From: JAAYUD01 sp041907665
GTDB taxonomy: Bacteria; Bacteroidota; Bacteroidia; Bacteroidales; Bacteroidaceae
Length of the DNA stretch: 64,000 nt
Assembly: GCA_041907665.1 (NCBI GenBank)
Contig: JAYRGW010000010.1
Location: 12,051 to 76,050, forward strand
Direction: 5' to 3'
The notes under the pieces were generated by a model that was not told where the DNA came from, ran no database searches, and saw nothing but the letters and a program-made list of their open reading frames with translations. Every line of letters starts with the position of its first letter. The stretch's first letter is position 1. The translations under genes were made by a program, and so were the position numbers. Shown piece after piece: positions 45,457-53,007 of this stretch.

Positions 45457-46128
45457 TTAAGTGTCATTTTCTTTTTTGTGTTTTGATTCTTCATCATTTT
45501 TTGCACCAACAAATACAGATGCTATATATGCAGTGAATGCCCCAAACAAAGCTACCCCAGAAGCATTAAGCAAGATTCCTATTATTCTACCCATGTATGT
45601 AACAGGAAATTTATCACCATAATTGTATGTCGTTAATGTAGCAATTGTCCACCATATCGCATCATCCACAGTTTTTATATTACTTTTTGGATCAGTTTCT
45701 ACTGATAATATGGCTATAGAAGATAAGATAGTTAACAGTATTGATATAATGAATAAAGACATCATCGTTCCTTTTATCTTGCTCTTAAATATATATTTCA
45801 TTAAAATTTTAGTGGATCTGAATGCTCTTAATATACGTAGTAATCGTATAAGTTTAAATAGTCTGCCAACTCGCATGAATCCAAATGAAGGTATGCTTGA
45901 TATTAAATCAATCCAACCCCATTTCATAAATTTCAGCTTGTTTTCAGCTTTACAAAAATCAACTATAAAATCAACAAGAAATACAATACAGATACAATCA
46001 TCAATAATATCAAGTAATAGCATTGTCTGTTCTGGTATTTTAAATATAGCAGTGAATACCAAAACAAATAATACATAAATAGATAAAACTATTATGATCA
46101 AATCAAAGAAGTGTAATCTATTATTCAT
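45457..46128 (-). CDS. Voltage-gated ion channel protein with atypical pore signature
   Basis: A 223-residue six-helix channel. S4 carries regularly spaced arginines R86, R89, R95, R98, R101 and R104 (MRVGRLFKLIRLLRILRAFR). The pore loop reads TLTTYNYGD (164-172) where potassium channels have TTVGYGD, so the first filter glycine is N169 and the residue before it is Y168. S6 follows (IIGILLNASGVALFGAFTAYIA). The C-terminus is short, with no ligand-binding or RCK domain. It leads a two-gene operon with the HsdR-like gene and has the promoter cassette of repeat family G upstream. Confidence 0.87.
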   Translation of the reverse strand: MNNRLHFFDLIIIVLSIYVLFVLVFTAIFKIPEQTMLLLDIIDDCICIVFLVDFIVDFCKAENKLKFMKWGWIDLISSIPSFGFMRVGRLFKLIRLLRILRAFRSTKILMKYIFKSKIKGTMMSLFIISILLTILSSIAILSVETDPKSNIKTVDDAIWWTIATLTTYNYGDKFPVTYMGRIIGILLNASGVALFGAFTAYIASVFVGAKNDEESKHKKENDT

Positions 46129-46208
46129 TATCTTTCTACTATCTTATATTAACTAAAATTTCGTGCAGTGTAATATGGATTTTAAGGAACAAAACAAGTA
46201 CATCACTT

Positions 46209-46276
46209 CATTCACAATGTGCCGATAAAGATACGAATGCCAAAGTTATTAATTATGAAAATTAAAAACAAATTAA
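46209..46276 (-). promoter_or_regulatory. Repeat family G, copy 2: promoter cassette of the channel operon
   Basis: Matches 26766-26833. On the reverse strand: -33 TTTG (46269-46272), a 20-base spacer, -7 TAACTTTG (46241-46248), then the shared leader ATTCGTATCTTTATCG. The start codon of the channel gene is about 110 bases downstream. Confidence 0.75.
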
Positions 46277-46393
46277 ATTTGAGGAATTTTTATTAAGAAA
46301 ATGGACTTACAAAAGGAGTCGAAATAAATTCAAGCGCTCGATACAAAATGTATATAATGATGCGATCTACAAATCAAATAGTAATGCTGCTCC

Positions 46394-46476
46394 GTTGTCG
46401 TATGTTAGTTTTCTCGGTGACGTCCTTATGTTTTCGGAAAAACTAACATACGACAACATTTTTAGGAGCATACGAC
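46394..46476. repeat. Repeat family A, copy 2
   Basis: A 19-bp perfect inverted repeat pairs 46394-46412 with 46439-46457; the loop holds GGTGACGTCCTTATG and the right flank ATTTTTAGGAGCATACGAC. Its reverse complement matches copy 3 at 63523-63605 nearly base for base. Confidence 0.9.
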
Positions 46477-46554
46477 ATTTCGGATGGTAAATGAATGCCT
46501 ATTTTAGATGAAAATACAGTACAAATACAATTGGTTCAATATCTCTATAAAAAC

Positions 46555-46875
46555 ACTATTTCTAACCTTTGTCACTCCGGTATGACACCATTACGCACTG
46601 CCTCACAGCAGGTTAACAATACACCATATACAACGCCAGCAGAAATGGATCCAAAAATCGAGTCAAGAGCATATTCAAGGAACGTTATTTCCGGTAGGGA
46701 TCTATTTAGAATCATTCTAAATGATAGCCTACAGATATATTAGAGACCGATTTTCATATATACGAAGCATTCTAGCCTTTTGAGTAAGCAATTCGTTTTT
46801 CAAGACATTTTTTAAATCTATCGCTATCGCCATCGATGCCTTCTCAAATTCCTTTCGTACAGCTTCGAGCGTCAT
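46555..46875 (-). repeat. Repeat family C, copy 1 (small-gene relic plus tail)
   Basis: The 185-bp tail (46555-46739) is homologous to 62555-62738 in inverted orientation, and the adjoining part up to the ATG at 46875 is also related to the start of copy 2 (shared GTGACAA, ATGACG and GAATTTGA blocks). The unit is thus a diverged small gene followed by a conserved tail. Confidence 0.75.
46729..46875 (-). CDS. 48-residue ORF, possible truncated small gene
   Basis: ATG at 46875 to TAG at 46729. The translation (MTLEAVRKEFEKASMAIAID, then LKNVLKNELLTQKARMLRIY and ENRSLIYL) reads like a real amphipathic helical protein. A related but frameshifted version occurs at 62413-62560, which supports past coding function. 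Its last codons fall at the edge of the conserved repeat tail, so the C-terminus may have been cut or replaced. I do not recognise the family. Confidence 0.4.
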   Translation of the reverse strand: MTLEAVRKEFEKASMAIAIDLKNVLKNELLTQKARMLRIYENRSLIYL

Positions 46876-47002
46876 TGTTGTCACATGTTATCCCCCTACC
46901 TATCACTTAGCCTTCAGATTTTGCAAGTGAGCCAATCGGCAACATCTGCATTTGTCAACCGTCTCAGGGCTCAATATATACAACACACTGATACACAGTT
47001 AG
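46876..47002. other. Non-coding, possible gene fragment
   Basis: On the reverse strand a short open stretch (about residues ADVADWLTCKI) looks faintly protein-like but is interrupted at once. Nothing else is recognised. Confidence 0.25.
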
Positions 47003-47090
47003 AAATTCATAATGAGAAAAATAAATTTTCATAACTATGAATTTTCATTTTCATAATGACAAACTTTTATTTTCGTCCTTATGATTTTTT
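47003..47090. repeat. Repeat family D, copy 2 (diverged)
   Basis: Contains TTTTCGTCCTTATGATTTTT and repeated TTTTCATAA blocks, resembling the hairpin at 63042-63120. The inverted repeat is imperfect here. Confidence 0.45.
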
Positions 47091-47177
47091 TGCGGATAAG
47101 GATAATACTCACACGGCGGAATAAGAGAGGAGAAAGAAGGCACTTTATTTTAGATGCGATTTGTTACGATGTTTTAC

Positions 47178-47343
47178 TTTGCATCGGGGTGCTCGGGGTG
47201 CATTTCCTTAGAGACTTTTTCTTTTTTTTGCGTTGTAAATATTTAGTACTATCATTATGATAGTACTGTATTATCCTTTATCTTTACAACAAAAAAAGTT
47301 ATAATTTCCTATAGAAAAACGACCCCGAGCACCCCGATGCAAA
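47178..47343. repeat. Nested inverted-repeat element
   Basis: Perfect 22-bp arms pair 47178-47199 with 47322-47343 (core GCATCGGGGTGCTCGGGG), 122 bases apart. Inside, GTTGTAAA pairs with TTTACAAC, and at the centre AGTACTATCAT and ATGATAGTACT form a perfect 11-bp dyad with a single middle base. The whole can fold into one long cruciform with bulges. Confidence 0.85.
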
Positions 47344-47704
47344 AGGGAAAATCCAAGATTGAATATAGTGCAGGGCCATTTTGCAAAAATGAAGAAAATT
47401 CTCTTTTTTCATCCATTTTTCGATTATCTAGGCTTTCACAAAAAGCACTTTGTTATCAAAACAATCTGTTCGTGCACATAGTGTCAGCCATCAATAGCGA
47501 TAGCAGAAATAAAGGCAAAATTGAAAAAGGCAAAAAAAGGCCCATTTTTTCGTTTTTCGAGAAAATGGGCGAGTAAAATGACTTTTTTCGCTAGAATGTC
47601 GTCAACTCACTTTCTGTTGCAAAATTTCATCTCTCGCAGGATAAATAGTCATTGTACATTTGCTTCGCTTTTCTATCATTTTCATTTCTTGTCATAGATT
47701 AAAT

Positions 47705-48178
47705 CTTCATTTCTTTGTATAGACAAAGAAACAGAAGCAAAGAAAACTACCGGCGCACGAATTTCACTCCAAATCAAGCGGTCTGGGCTTGAAAATTCAT
47801 AAACGCTCTCCCGATGGTCGTTTGAACGGTATGAATTTCCTAAACCCATACTCGCCCGATTTGTTGAGTGAAAGTTCGTGAAGCCGGAGAGCCTTCGGAC
47901 TTGGACTTGGATTGGACGTAGTTAGAACTTGTTGGATACTACCCTAATATTTGATTAAAAGCATTTGTATTGTCCACTCCGCGTCCAATTTCGGAGGCTC
48001 TCCGGCTTCAGCTTTACGTCTCCATGGAGTGCCGAGGATGAAGTCGATAAATCCATTTCGTTCAAACGACGAAGGAGAGCGTTAATGGATTTGCGGCTTC
48101 AGACCGGTACGGAATGAGACAGGTAAAGATGTGCCGGTGATTCTTTTGCTTCGTTTTCTGTTCATACAGAAAATGAAG
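47705..48178. repeat. Long imperfect foldback element (about 470 bp)
   Basis: The left arm (47705-47925) matches the reverse complement of the right arm (47975-48178) over about 200 bases. Shared blocks include AAGCAAA..ACCGGC.CA at the ends, AACGCTCTCC and GTCGTTTGAACG, and GAAGCCGGAGAGCC near the centre. The two arms differ at many positions, so it is not a recent duplication. No ORF with coding character lies inside. It abuts the AbiEii stop codon. Confidence 0.8.
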
Positions 48179-48193
48179 GTTAAAAGATGCGTG

Positions 48194-49120
48194 TTATTTG
48201 TCTTTGGCACTATTCCACTCATTTATGAAATATTTCTTTGCTAAAATTTTGGCCAAACCAACTTTCTCTTGATCCAAACTTAAGCCACCATAAAGTTGCT
48301 TGTCCGAAGTAGAAATTTGCTTTGCCGCATATTCCTTATTATCAATTGTCGCACGAATTGTCCAGATATCATCATTGACAGAGGTGATTGTAGATTGGTT
48401 GACGATCATCTTGCTGTCCGGATATTCCCAGCTGGATGGAAATTCGCTGAAAAACCTCAATAAGGAAACAGTCTCGTCTTTTAATTTGGTTTTGACAAAG
48501 GTCTTTTCTTTGCCTTCTACGAGTTCCCCAATATTGCTCATGATAGCTTTGGTCGAGAAATGGTGCACAGCATCAGCGCATTTGAGCACATAGTCTTTGA
48601 GAGGCATACCCATACGGTATTCAACAATTTCCTGATTAATTGGAGTATGATTGCTCAAGAAAAAGTGACAATCATAGACGTCACGCCCTGCTATACCATT
48701 TCTGTCGAGCAGTGCACAGAGCTTGTGAGCAAACATGTCAGGCTGCTGCATAACCCGAATGTTGATTCCCATCAAGTTCTTGATTTCATAGTGGTTGCCA
48801 TATTCACGATTGGACACTTCAACCTTTAGTTTATTTTCTCCTTTTCCATAGTCCAGAACGACAATAGGACCAAAGAACTTTTCTTGTGCATCTTTTATCT
48901 GTCCATATTTCCGTGCTATTTTCTGTAGCTTCTCGTATACGGCATGTTGCTTTGTGCAATCCAAAAGGTTGAAGTCCAGATCTACCGAAAATCGTGACAA
49001 TTGATAGAAAAACATTAATGATGTACCTCCTTTGAAGGCCAGACAAGATGATAATAAAGAATCTGCATAGATATCTTTAAGAATCTGCATCATCAAGAAC
49101 TTATGCTTGTTTATATCCAT
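48194..49120 (-). CDS. AbiEii/AbiGii family nucleotidyltransferase toxin
   Basis: A 308-residue toxin of the type IV AbiE toxin-antitoxin/abortive-infection system. The nucleotidyltransferase motifs are AFKGGTSLMFF (GG at 31-32) and SVDLDFN (D47, D49), followed by the conserved lysine region and VYDCHFFL. Relatives transfer nucleotides to tRNA and arrest growth on phage infection. The antitoxin gene lies 7 bases upstream on the same strand. Confidence 0.93.
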   Translation of the reverse strand: MDINKHKFLMMQILKDIYADSLLSSCLAFKGGTSLMFFYQLSRFSVDLDFNLLDCTKQHAVYEKLQKIARKYGQIKDAQEKFFGPIVVLDYGKGENKLKVEVSNREYGNHYEIKNLMGINIRVMQQPDMFAHKLCALLDRNGIAGRDVYDCHFFLSNHTPINQEIVEYRMGMPLKDYVLKCADAVHHFSTKAIMSNIGELVEGKEKTFVKTKLKDETVSLLRFFSEFPSSWEYPDSKMIVNQSTITSVNDDIWTIRATIDNKEYAAKQISTSDKQLYGGLSLDQEKVGLAKILAKKYFINEWNSAKDK

Positions 49121-49127
49121 GATTTTC

Positions 49128-49694
49128 TCATTTTAAAAGTTCCGCTACTCTTTTCTCAAGGTTCTTGTTTTTGTATATCGGAAGTATCTCAAATACCTTC
49201 TTCTTGTTAAGAATATCGGGATTATCAAAATAGAAATCAGGATAGAGATATAGCGTATCAAGAGCTGCCCGCTCCGGAGTGGCCATATTTATATTACCCT
49301 GGTTTTCAACACCAATCATATTAACCATGATCTCGCCCTTAATCTTTCGATAGCTATAGTTCGCATTATCGATTTCGATTTCTCTACTGAGATAGCTGGT
49401 CATGGTAATGGTTGTATCATATTGGAATATCACTCCACTTTTCTGTAGTACATACTGCAAAGAAACATAACAAGGCGTATATAGAGAACATGCAAGCTCC
49501 AACTTATTATATTCATCCTTTGCATAGATGCCCTTGCGTAGATTCTTCAATTGTCCCATACGAACATAATAGTTGATACGCTGCGTGAGCCTTGGTCTGT
49601 CAGTTTCCCCAGTGATTTGGGCAATCAGCGTAGGCGTAAATACCGTCTGCGGTGCCTTCAATATTTCGTATATGTTTCTACTTTGTAAACTCAT
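49128..49694 (-). CDS. AbiEi-type antitoxin / autorepressor
   Basis: A 188-residue protein with an N-terminal winged helix (LIAQITGETDRPRLTQRINYYVRMGQLKNLRKGIY) and the AbiEi C-terminal domain (YTPCYVSLQYVLQKSGV, TPERAALDTLYLYPDFYFDN). In studied AbiE systems it represses the operon and counteracts the AbiEii toxin without binding it. A textbook promoter lies 29-60 bases upstream and a perfect inverted repeat further up is a candidate operator. Confidence 0.9.
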   Translation of the reverse strand: MSLQSRNIYEILKAPQTVFTPTLIAQITGETDRPRLTQRINYYVRMGQLKNLRKGIYAKDEYNKLELACSLYTPCYVSLQYVLQKSGVIFQYDTTITMTSYLSREIEIDNANYSYRKIKGEIMVNMIGVENQGNINMATPERAALDTLYLYPDFYFDNPDILNKKKVFEILPIYKNKNLEKRVAELLK

Positions 49695-49722
49695 AATATG
49701 ATAATATCCTATTTCCAGTTCA

Positions 49723-49754
49723 CAAAAATAGATGAAATAATATTACCAACCAAA
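49723..49754 (-). promoter_or_regulatory. Promoter of the abiE operon
   Basis: Reverse strand: -33 TTTG (49754-49751), exactly 20 bases, -7 TATTTTTG (49730-49723), with the AbiEi ATG at 49694. This is a full match to the Bacteroidota vegetative promoter. Confidence 0.85.
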
Positions 49755-49787
49755 TCTTACGATGAAAATAATGCTATTACGAACTAA

Positions 49788-49832
49788 TTTATGAACTGAT
49801 TATATAAACAAACCATATAATCAGTTCATAAA
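49788..49832. promoter_or_regulatory. Perfect 18-bp inverted repeat upstream of abiE
   Basis: TTTATGAACTGATTATAT (49788-49805) and its exact complement (49815-49832) flank a 9-base spacer. It lies about 33 bases above the abiE -33 box and about 100 bases past the cstA stop. It could be an AbiEi operator or an A+T-rich 3' hairpin of cstA; there is no U tract for a standard terminator. Confidence 0.6.
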
Positions 49833-49928
49833 ACACTATTTAAGGGTAGTAAATGATTCACCCAATCGGCATCACTCTTTACTATATTCGTATACGACGA
49901 TCTCGCGAAGTCAATAGATAAAAAATAT

Positions 49929-51710
49929 TTATTCGGAAGGCACCACACTCCTCTTGGATTCGGACAATATCTTGACCCATGTACGAATGGAATTGACGAT
50001 AACGAATACGATAAGCACGATCATGACGACGCTGCATACTGCCAACAGATATTCGCCTTTTGGTAAATAGAATACGAATATATTGTAAATACCAGCCGTA
50101 AATGCGGTGACAAACATGAACAAAAGAGGCAGCAATGTGGTCAAAGCGTATTTCCCCTTGCCCATTCTGAAAATAATAGTGGTACCGATGGCGAGGGCCA
50201 TACTTGCCAGCAACTGATTGGAAAGTCCGAACAAAGGCCAAATGGAAGAAATGGAACCTCCGTATACCAAATATCCCCACGTGAACGACATCAATGCACT
50301 TGTGATAATGACACCCGGTTTCCAGTTGACATTGCCCAAAGGCTTATAAATATGTCCGCCCAATTCTTGAAGCAGGTAACGTCCTACACGTGTACCGGCA
50401 TCGATTATAGTAAGGATGAACAATGCTTCGAACATGATGGCGAAATGATACAGGAAAGACATGAGATGATTCAATCCCGGTATGGTAGCAAAAATATGTG
50501 CCATACCTACCGCCAATGAAACAGCTCCGCCGGGACGTCCGGCTACGTTTTCGCCTACCATAGCCGATAGTGCGGGAAGCTCATGCACATGCATGCCTAA
50601 TTTGCTGAAAGCCTCGGCACTGCTATTGATTGCAAAATAATCGGATGGAAGCAGACAGGTAGCGGCAATAAGTGCCATGACACTGATGAATGCTTCGGCC
50701 AACATGGCACCGAAACCAATGGGTAGTATTTCTTTCTCGTTGGTGATCATCTTTGGCGTAGTGCCCGTAGCGATAATCGAATGAAAACCGGATATGGCAC
50801 CGCAAGCTATAGTGATACAAACAAAAGGCCATACAGGACCGGGAACTACCGGACCGCCTCCATGAATAAATTGAGTGATGGCAGGCATCTGGATAGCCGG
50901 ATGTACAATAACGATACCGATAGCCAACAAGCCGATGACTCCTATCTTCATATAGGTACTTAAATAATCGCGGGGAGCCAGCAACAGCCATACAGGAAGT
51001 GCGGCAGCTATGAAACCGTAAAGAGGCAATATGATATCGAGCTGCGTACGAGTAAGCGTGAAGAACGGTGCCAATGCAGAGGTCTGCACCCATGGACCGA
51101 CAACGACACAAGCGATGACCAAGACGACACCTAGAACGGATGCCTCGCCTATACGTCCCGGACGAAGGAAGCGCATGTATATACCGATAAAGAGGGCTAC
51201 CGGAATAGTCATACCTACGGTAAATGCACCCCACGGACTATTGAAAAGAGCATTGGAGACTGCAATAGCCATACCCGCCATTGTAATGATCAAAATAAAA
51301 ATAACGGCGACCGCCGCTACAAGTCCCGTTGTTTTGCCGATCTCTTTCTCGGCAATCTCGGAGATGGAAAGTCCATCGTGCCGAATGGATGCAAAAAGGA
51401 TAACCATATCGTGAACGGCACCACCCAGACAGGCTCCTATCAAAATCCATATCAACCCCGGAAGGTAACCGAACTGAGCAGCCAAGACAGGACCCACCAA
51501 AGGACCCGCACCTGCAATTGCTGCGAAATGATGGCCGAATGTGACCAATTTGTTAGTGGGCACATAGTCGTGTCCGTCGTTGTGAAGAACAGCCGGTGTA
51601 GTTCTATTAGAATCGAGGGCAAGCACTTTGGCTGCCATAAAAGCTCCATAATAACGATAACATATTAATAGAACCAAGGCAGAAAATATTACAAGATACA
51701 ATCCGTTCAT
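49929..51710 (-). CDS. cstA: Carbon starvation protein CstA (pyruvate/peptide transporter)
   Basis: A 593-residue membrane transporter with about 16-18 helices. CstA signatures: FGHHFAAIAGAGPLVGPVLA, LGGAVHDMVILFASIRHDG, GPVWPFVCITIACGAISGFH and GAMLAEAFISVMALIAATC. In E. coli CstA is linked to peptide and pyruvate uptake under starvation. A -7 box (TATCTTTG on the reverse strand) is at 51754-51761. It is transcribed alone between the abiE and GGGtGRT loci. Confidence 0.95.
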   Translation of the reverse strand: MNGLYLVIFSALVLLICYRYYGAFMAAKVLALDSNRTTPAVLHNDGHDYVPTNKLVTFGHHFAAIAGAGPLVGPVLAAQFGYLPGLIWILIGACLGGAVHDMVILFASIRHDGLSISEIAEKEIGKTTGLVAAVAVIFILIITMAGMAIAVSNALFNSPWGAFTVGMTIPVALFIGIYMRFLRPGRIGEASVLGVVLVIACVVVGPWVQTSALAPFFTLTRTQLDIILPLYGFIAAALPVWLLLAPRDYLSTYMKIGVIGLLAIGIVIVHPAIQMPAITQFIHGGGPVVPGPVWPFVCITIACGAISGFHSIIATGTTPKMITNEKEILPIGFGAMLAEAFISVMALIAATCLLPSDYFAINSSAEAFSKLGMHVHELPALSAMVGENVAGRPGGAVSLAVGMAHIFATIPGLNHLMSFLYHFAIMFEALFILTIIDAGTRVGRYLLQELGGHIYKPLGNVNWKPGVIITSALMSFTWGYLVYGGSISSIWPLFGLSNQLLASMALAIGTTIIFRMGKGKYALTTLLPLLFMFVTAFTAGIYNIFVFYLPKGEYLLAVCSVVMIVLIVFVIVNSIRTWVKILSESKRSVVPSE

Positions 51711-51753
51711 TGTTTATGATGTTTTTCTGATGATTTGTAGTTTAAAAGCGACA

Positions 51754-51761
51754 CAAAGATA
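51754..51761 (-). promoter_or_regulatory. -7 promoter box of cstA
   Basis: Reverse-strand TATCTTTG fits TAnnTTTG, 44 bases before the ATG at 51710; no clear -33 TTTG. Confidence 0.45.
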
Positions 51762-51874
51762 TAACGTCTTTGTAAATATCGGTATAAATCCGCTTCCGCT
51801 TTTAACCTTTATTTACCTTTAAAAATCATTGATAAACAATACTCAACTGCTCGCGTTCGGACAAGGCAAAAGGA

Positions 51875-51915
51875 ATCGGCATACATTCCAGATTGATACA
51901 GGAACATATGCCGAT
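51875..51915 (-). other. Hairpin downstream of the GGGtGRT gene
   Basis: ATCGGCATACATTCC (51875-51889) and GGAACATATGCCGAT (51901-51915) pair with two mismatches around an 11-base loop. It lies 66-106 bases past the GGGtGRT stop. There is no T run, so it may protect the 3' end rather than terminate. Confidence 0.5.
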
Positions 51916-51980
51916 ATAATTAAGAGGTCTCTTATAATAAACGATGAAACTATAAATACCTCTTAAACAAAATCCAATTA

Positions 51981-52991
51981 TTATTTGCTCAGAGCAGTTG
52001 CAACATCAACAGCGCAAGCTACGGTGCAACCTACCATTGGGTTGTTACCAATGCCTAAGAATCCCATCATCTCTACGTGAGCAGGAACAGATGAAGAACC
52101 GGCAAACTGAGCATCGCTATGCATACGACCCATTGTATCGGTCATACCATAAGAAGCAGGACCGGCTGCCATGTTGTCGGGATGAAGTGTACGTCCCGTA
52201 CCACCACCGGAAGCAACCGAGAAATAAGGTTTACCTGCAAGTACGCGTTCTTTTTTGTATGTACCAGCTACAGGGTGTTGGAAACGAGTAGGATTGGTTG
52301 AATTACCTGTGATAGATACGTCAACGCCCTCTTTCCACATAATGGCAACACCTTCGCGAACATCGTTAGCACCATAGCAACGAACTTTAGAGCGAGGACC
52401 ATCGCTGTATTTGATCTCTTCTACAACCTTCAATTCGGAAGTGAAATAATCAAAATCGGTTTTTACATAAGTAAATCCGTTGATACGGCTAATAACTTGC
52501 GCAGCATCTTTGCCTAGTCCATTGAGGATGCAACGAAGCGGTTCTTTACGAACTTTGTCAGCTTTGGCAGCAATTTTGATAGCACCTTCGGCAGCAGCAA
52601 AAGACTCGTGACCTGCCAAGAAGCAGAAACATTTTGTCTCTTCGCGGAGCAAACGAGCAGCTAGATTGCCATGTCCGATACCAACCTTACGATCGTCGGC
52701 AACAGAACCGGGGATACAAAATGCCTGAAGACCGAGACCAATAGCCTCAGCAGCTTCGGGAGCTGTTTTGCAGCCTTTCTTAATAGCAATAGCAGAACCT
52801 ACTACATAAGCCCATTTAGCATTCTCGAAGCAAATAGGTTGAGTTTCTTCGCATGTCTTATAAGGATCGAGACCATTTTTATCGCAGATAGCGTTTGCTT
52901 CTTCGATATCTTTAATGCCAACTGCATTCAAAGCTGCGAGAATCTGTTTTTCGCGACGGTCTTGGCTTTCAAATTGTACTTTTCTAATCAT
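51981..52991 (-). CDS. GGGtGRT protein
   Basis: A 336-residue protein of the uncharacterised family named for its motif, seen as SGGGTGRTLHPD (262-268). It is cytosolic and rich in cysteines (C36, C47, C54, C74, C92, C121, C123, C154, C205, C322, C326). The C-terminal half has FAGSSSVPAHVEMMGFLGIG and GCTVACAVDVATAL. I choose the ATG at 52991 (MIRKVQFESQDRREK, preceded by AAGGAGGAAGAC) over an upstream in-frame start that would overlap the preceding gene. It follows the NifU-like gene by 16 bases and surely works with it. No reaction is known to me. Confidence 0.88.
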   Translation of the reverse strand: MIRKVQFESQDRREKQILAALNAVGIKDIEEANAICDKNGLDPYKTCEETQPICFENAKWAYVVGSAIAIKKGCKTAPEAAEAIGLGLQAFCIPGSVADDRKVGIGHGNLAARLLREETKCFCFLAGHESFAAAEGAIKIAAKADKVRKEPLRCILNGLGKDAAQVISRINGFTYVKTDFDYFTSELKVVEEIKYSDGPRSKVRCYGANDVREGVAIMWKEGVDVSITGNSTNPTRFQHPVAGTYKKERVLAGKPYFSVASGGGTGRTLHPDNMAAGPASYGMTDTMGRMHSDAQFAGSSSVPAHVEMMGFLGIGNNPMVGCTVACAVDVATALSK

Positions 52992-53007
52992 AATGTCTTC
53001 CTCCTTA

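Noticed and set aside
46495..46741. 82-residue plus ORF resembling the reverse ORF at 62354-62796
   Set aside because: The similarity comes from the family C repeat tail read in one frame; there is no promoter or ribosome site, and the opposite strand carries the more protein-like small ORF.
47337..47576. 79-residue plus ORF starting at the inverted-repeat arm
   Set aside because: Lys/Ser-rich, starts inside the repeat arm, no ribosome-binding site and no recognisable family.
50623..51234. 203-residue reverse ORF inside cstA
   Set aside because: Same-strand out-of-frame shadow of cstA with Arg/Tyr/His-biased sequence.
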